DNA of 64,000 nucleotides. Source: Clostridia bacterium (lineage in GTDB: Bacteria > Bacillota > Clostridia > Christensenellales > CAG-917). Made by a program: the position numbers and the translations under genes. The notes beneath the pieces were generated by a model. It was given only the letters and a program-made list of their open reading frames with translations. It did no database searches and was not told where the DNA came from. The stretch is taken from the NCBI GenBank assembly GCA_017461985.1, contig JAFTSA010000001.1, positions 126,301 to 190,300 of the forward strand. The letters run 5' to 3'. Within the stretch, counting starts at the first letter, position 1; the number at the start of each line of letters is the position of its first letter. Shown here in pieces: positions 61,886-64,000 of the stretch.

Positions 61886-62617
61886 ATGGCAAACTCAACA
61901 CTCAAAGAAAAAATCGCGGCAAACAACGCAAAACTCAGCGCAAAATGGCACGCCTATGCCGAAAATCACCCCACTGCAAAAAAGATTGTGGATTTCGTAA
62001 GCACCCACCAAACCTTGATGCAAGCAATCAAATTCACCCTCATCAGCCTTGTGGCTTTTGTGTCTGAATTTGCAATCATGTACATCCTTCAATACAGCCT
62101 CCTTTCAACCTGTGGTGAAGAAGACTTCACTTGGTGGATTTTCCACTATGCAGGCGGAAGAACTGGCGCATTTGGTCTTGCTGGCTTTATAGCAATGCTT
62201 GGCTCAAAGTTCGTGGCAGAAGTCATATCCTTCACACAAAACTGGAAAAAGAACTTCAAAGCCAACTCCAACAAAGTGTTTGGCGTCACAGTGTACGTCC
62301 TCACAGTCATCGCAATCATCATCTTCACACAATGGCTCTCAGGCGCACTTGCAAGTGTCATCAAGAATGAAGCAGGCCTCACAGTCTGCAAGATGGTCGG
62401 CTCAATCGTCAGCTTTGTTGTTATGTTCCTTATGGACAAGTTTGTCATCATGCGCGTCAAAAAGGACAAGAAAGCCCCTGCAACCGAAGAAGCCCCGGCC
62501 GATGAAACAGCAGAAGTGGTTGAAGACGCAGAAACCCCTGCAGAAGACGTCCTTGACACCCCCGCAGAAGAAACTGAAGAACCTGCAGTGGAAGAAGCCG
62601 CCGCAGACCAAGAATAA
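61886..62617 (+). CDS. GtrA-like membrane protein with acidic tail
   Basis: 243 residues. About four membrane segments between residues 48 and 190, laid out like GtrA/DPMS proteins: KFTLISLVAFVSEFAIMYIL first, then the SFTQNWKKNF loop that corresponds to the conserved Asn-Arg region. GtrA proteins help move polyprenyl-linked sugars across the membrane in teichoic acid or O-antigen glycosylation. The match is moderate, and the loop before the second segment is longer than usual. The last 45 residues are acidic and Ala/Glu/Pro-rich. GGGAGAG ribosome site. Confidence 0.7.
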   Translation: MANSTLKEKIAANNAKLSAKWHAYAENHPTAKKIVDFVSTHQTLMQAIKFTLISLVAFVSEFAIMYILQYSLLSTCGEEDFTWWIFHYAGGRTGAFGLAGFIAMLGSKFVAEVISFTQNWKKNFKANSNKVFGVTVYVLTVIAIIIFTQWLSGALASVIKNEAGLTVCKMVGSIVSFVVMFLMDKFVIMRVKKDKKAPATEEAPADETAEVVEDAETPAEDVLDTPAEETEEPAVEEAAADQE

Positions 62618-62632
62618 GATTTTAATAATAAT

Positions 62633-62660
62633 AAAAGGCACTCGGATGAGTGCCTTTTTT
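62633..62660 (+). terminator. Intrinsic terminator after the GtrA-like gene
   Basis: AAAAGGCACTC / GAGTGCCTTTT with loop GGAT, then TT. Confidence 0.88.
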
Positions 62661-62665
62661 GTTTG

Positions 62666-62979
62666 CAGTTTGCTTATTTTGAGCGTACTTATACAAGCAC
62701 TCACTTGTTCGAAGACGGAACGCGAGGAGCAGCGGCGACGAGGAAGGGAGCGCCGTAAGGAACGGAAGAGCGTATTGCTACGGCGGAGCCGTCAATCGCG
62801 TCGCACCAGACGAGAGTACGAAGTTGCGGGTGCGCTGTGATTTTTTTGCACCAACGCAACGAGTGGCATAATGAGGCGACGCCGCTTAATGTGCGAGAGC
62901 CGAGTGTGTCCCTGCCCGAAGGGCTCTGCCGTAGGCAGAAGGGGGAAACACGTGAGGAAGGGGGACATATTCTTGATAT
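62666..62979 (-). repeat. Long dispersed repeat, copy C (inverted, with a 47-bp insertion)
   Basis: Reverse-complement copy of the repeat at 3091 and 27614, slightly longer (about 314 bp). About 47 bases (62756-62802) are inserted relative to the other two copies, containing the small palindrome ACGGC-GGA-GCCGT. It fills the gene-free stretch 62618-63029, between two terminators. Frames running through it on both strands are not credible genes. Confidence 0.85.
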
Positions 62980-63005
62980 GTTTGCACTCTCTATTTTATA
63001 ATAAC

Positions 63006-63031
63006 AAAAAACCGTCTTTGGACGGTTTTTT
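63006..63031. terminator. Terminator at the 3' end of the hydrolase gene
   Basis: AAAAAACCGTC / GACGGTTTTTT with loop TTTG. It is symmetric and overlaps the last base pairs of the minus-strand stop region. Confidence 0.85.
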
Positions 63032-63953
63032 ACATAAGGTCGTCTATGGTGGTTTGGCTGTAGATGATGAATTTGTCAAAGAAGTCGGCGATGTCTTTCC
63101 ACACTTCTTCACGGTTGGTTTCGCCGTGCATTTCGTGTCTGCCACCGGGGTAGAGGTGCATTTCGGTGTTGATGCCGTATTTCTTGTAGAATTTGTCCAG
63201 TTTCTTCACGCCTTTGCCGTTGCCACCCACAGGGTCCTTGTCTCCACAGAACATACCGATTGAGGTCATAGGGGTGAGGTGTGATGCGGATTTCTTTGAG
63301 TAGAGTTTGCTTGTCTCGTTCATCATATGGAAGGAGAAACCTACGCTCATATTTGCTTGTGAATACTGATCTTCAATGTGTTTCTTGCGCCACTCGGGGT
63401 CACGAGAGAGCCAAGCGCAAGGGAAGTTGTCCCCCTTGTATCTCATCATTTTGTCCCCAACCTTCAAGAGGAATTTAGGACGCCATTTGCCTGCCACAAG
63501 GGCTATGGGCGCAACTGCCACCTTGCCAAGGGCGAAAGCGGGGTTGCAGTATCCGGTGCCACCAAGGCCGATAGCCTTGCAGTCTGTGCCTGCCTCGGCA
63601 AATGCTTGACCGATGAAAGAGCCATAACTGTGTCCGTAGAAGAACACGGGGAGTGAATATTTCTCAATGAGCCACTCACGGAAAAAGAGTTGGTCATTAA
63701 GGGTCTTTTTGAAGACGTTGCCGGGGTGTCTGCCACGGTCCTTGTCACTTTCAGTCCTGCCGTGTCCACGGTGGTCGTCTGCAAAGCAAATATATCCACG
63801 GCTGTTGAGATAGGTGGCAAGCATATCGTACATGCCTGCATATTCACTCATGCCGTGACATAGTTGGATGACACCTTTTGGTGAGGACACGTCATCCCAC
63901 AGCGTGACAAAAATTTCATAGCCGTCAAAACTCTTCAACTTGAACTGTTGCAT
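63030..63953 (-). CDS. Alpha/beta hydrolase, lysophospholipase/monoacylglycerol lipase type
   Basis: 307 residues. The PldB/MGLL-like S33 pattern is clear: N-terminal strand MQQFKLKSFDGYEIFV, oxyanion loop QLCHGMSEYAGMYD (about 31-44), then DDHRGHGRTE (about 58). The nucleophile elbow is FFYGHSYGSFIG (about 108), the acid is in GMFCGDKDPVGG and the catalytic His is in YPGGRHEMHGE (about 272). Cytoplasmic, no signal peptide. Likely hydrolyses monoacylglycerol or lysophospholipid. GGGAGGTG precedes the ATG, and an extended -10-like TGCTAAAAT lies upstream near 63980. Confidence 0.9.
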   Translation of the reverse strand: MQQFKLKSFDGYEIFVTLWDDVSSPKGVIQLCHGMSEYAGMYDMLATYLNSRGYICFADDHRGHGRTESDKDRGRHPGNVFKKTLNDQLFFREWLIEKYSLPVFFYGHSYGSFIGQAFAEAGTDCKAIGLGGTGYCNPAFALGKVAVAPIALVAGKWRPKFLLKVGDKMMRYKGDNFPCAWLSRDPEWRKKHIEDQYSQANMSVGFSFHMMNETSKLYSKKSASHLTPMTSIGMFCGDKDPVGGNGKGVKKLDKFYKKYGINTEMHLYPGGRHEMHGETNREEVWKDIADFFDKFIIYSQTTIDDLM

Positions 63954-64000
63954 AACGCACCTCCCTTTAGTAAATTGATTTTAGCACAGGAAAAAACCAA

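Noticed and set aside
62199..62840. 213-codon plus-strand frame running from the GtrA-like gene into repeat copy C
   Set aside because: Out of frame with the membrane protein, crosses a strong terminator and reads through the repeat; the Ser/Gln- and Arg-rich product is not protein-like.

Overview
The window is a chromosomal segment of a Bacillota (Firmicutes) bacterium, most likely an uncultured, host-associated member of Clostridia. This is inferred from gene content: RNase G with a DUF2344 partner, a DUF1385-PrmC fusion, DUF4364 and DUF5685 proteins, WhiA next to DnaE, zinc-type L31, an FMN-riboswitch-controlled RibU, many lipoproteins with short signal peptides, and sigma-A-type promoters (TTGACA-17-TATAAT). 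All three stop codons are used normally. I found no tRNA, rRNA, CRISPR array, prophage or transposase.

Layout. 1-2 kb: DUF2344 (cut by the window edge) and RNase G. 2-7.5 kb: a zinc-less medium-chain dehydrogenase, a DUF4364 regulator, an M20 peptidase and a lipoprotein hydrolase. 7.8-18.4 kb: a single 3536-residue surface protein built mainly of tandem MBG/YDG-type modules. 18.7-25.7 kb: RpiB, a queH gene broken by one amber codon, a MacB/FtsX-type ABC exporter, an unknown lipoprotein and a PIG-L deacetylase. 26-29.4 kb: a TM1266-like protein plus a substrate-binding protein, permease and ATPase of a nitrate/sulfonate/thiamine-precursor type importer, behind a leader that looks like a riboswitch with a terminator. 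29.4-30.1 kb: RibU with an FMN riboswitch. 30.3-39 kb: rpmE, DUF1385-prmC, prfA, a P-loop protein, thrC, trpS, DUF4177, DUF5685, a degenerate J-domain protein and a membrane protein. 39-53 kb: arsR, a small membrane protein, uvrC, murB-PHP-whiA-dnaE, an ATP-type and a PPi-type phosphofructokinase side by side, an esterase, an RlmD-type rRNA methyltransferase and a membrane-anchored HNH protein. 53.9-58.8 kb: an ArsB/NhaD-type transporter, a membrane-anchored sialidase and a GPH-family sugar symporter. 58.9-64 kb: membrane proteins, an M28 peptidase with membrane segments inside its catalytic domain, a desulfoferrodoxin, a GtrA-like protein and a lysophospholipase-like hydrolase.

How the parts fit. 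Much of the window is housekeeping: translation termination, replication, repair, wall synthesis and glycolysis. On top sits an envelope and host-interface layer: the giant surface protein, the sialidase and sugar symporter, the lipoprotein hydrolase and the lipoprotein-associated ABC exporter. The desulfoferrodoxin points to an anaerobe.

The most interesting signals are non-coding. (1) The 26.05-26.17 kb leader can fold into an aptamer-like stem whose 5' strand could instead pair with the terminator, a classic OFF switch of a class I cannot name. (2) A nested-hairpin element occurs three times (18.43, 25.68 and 25.85 kb) with compensatory base changes in several stems. (3) A roughly 270-bp GC-richer repeat occurs three times (3.09, 27.61 and 62.67 kb), once inside the ABC operon. 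(4) Several genes have a -10 box so close to the start codon, with no Shine-Dalgarno, that leaderless transcripts are likely.
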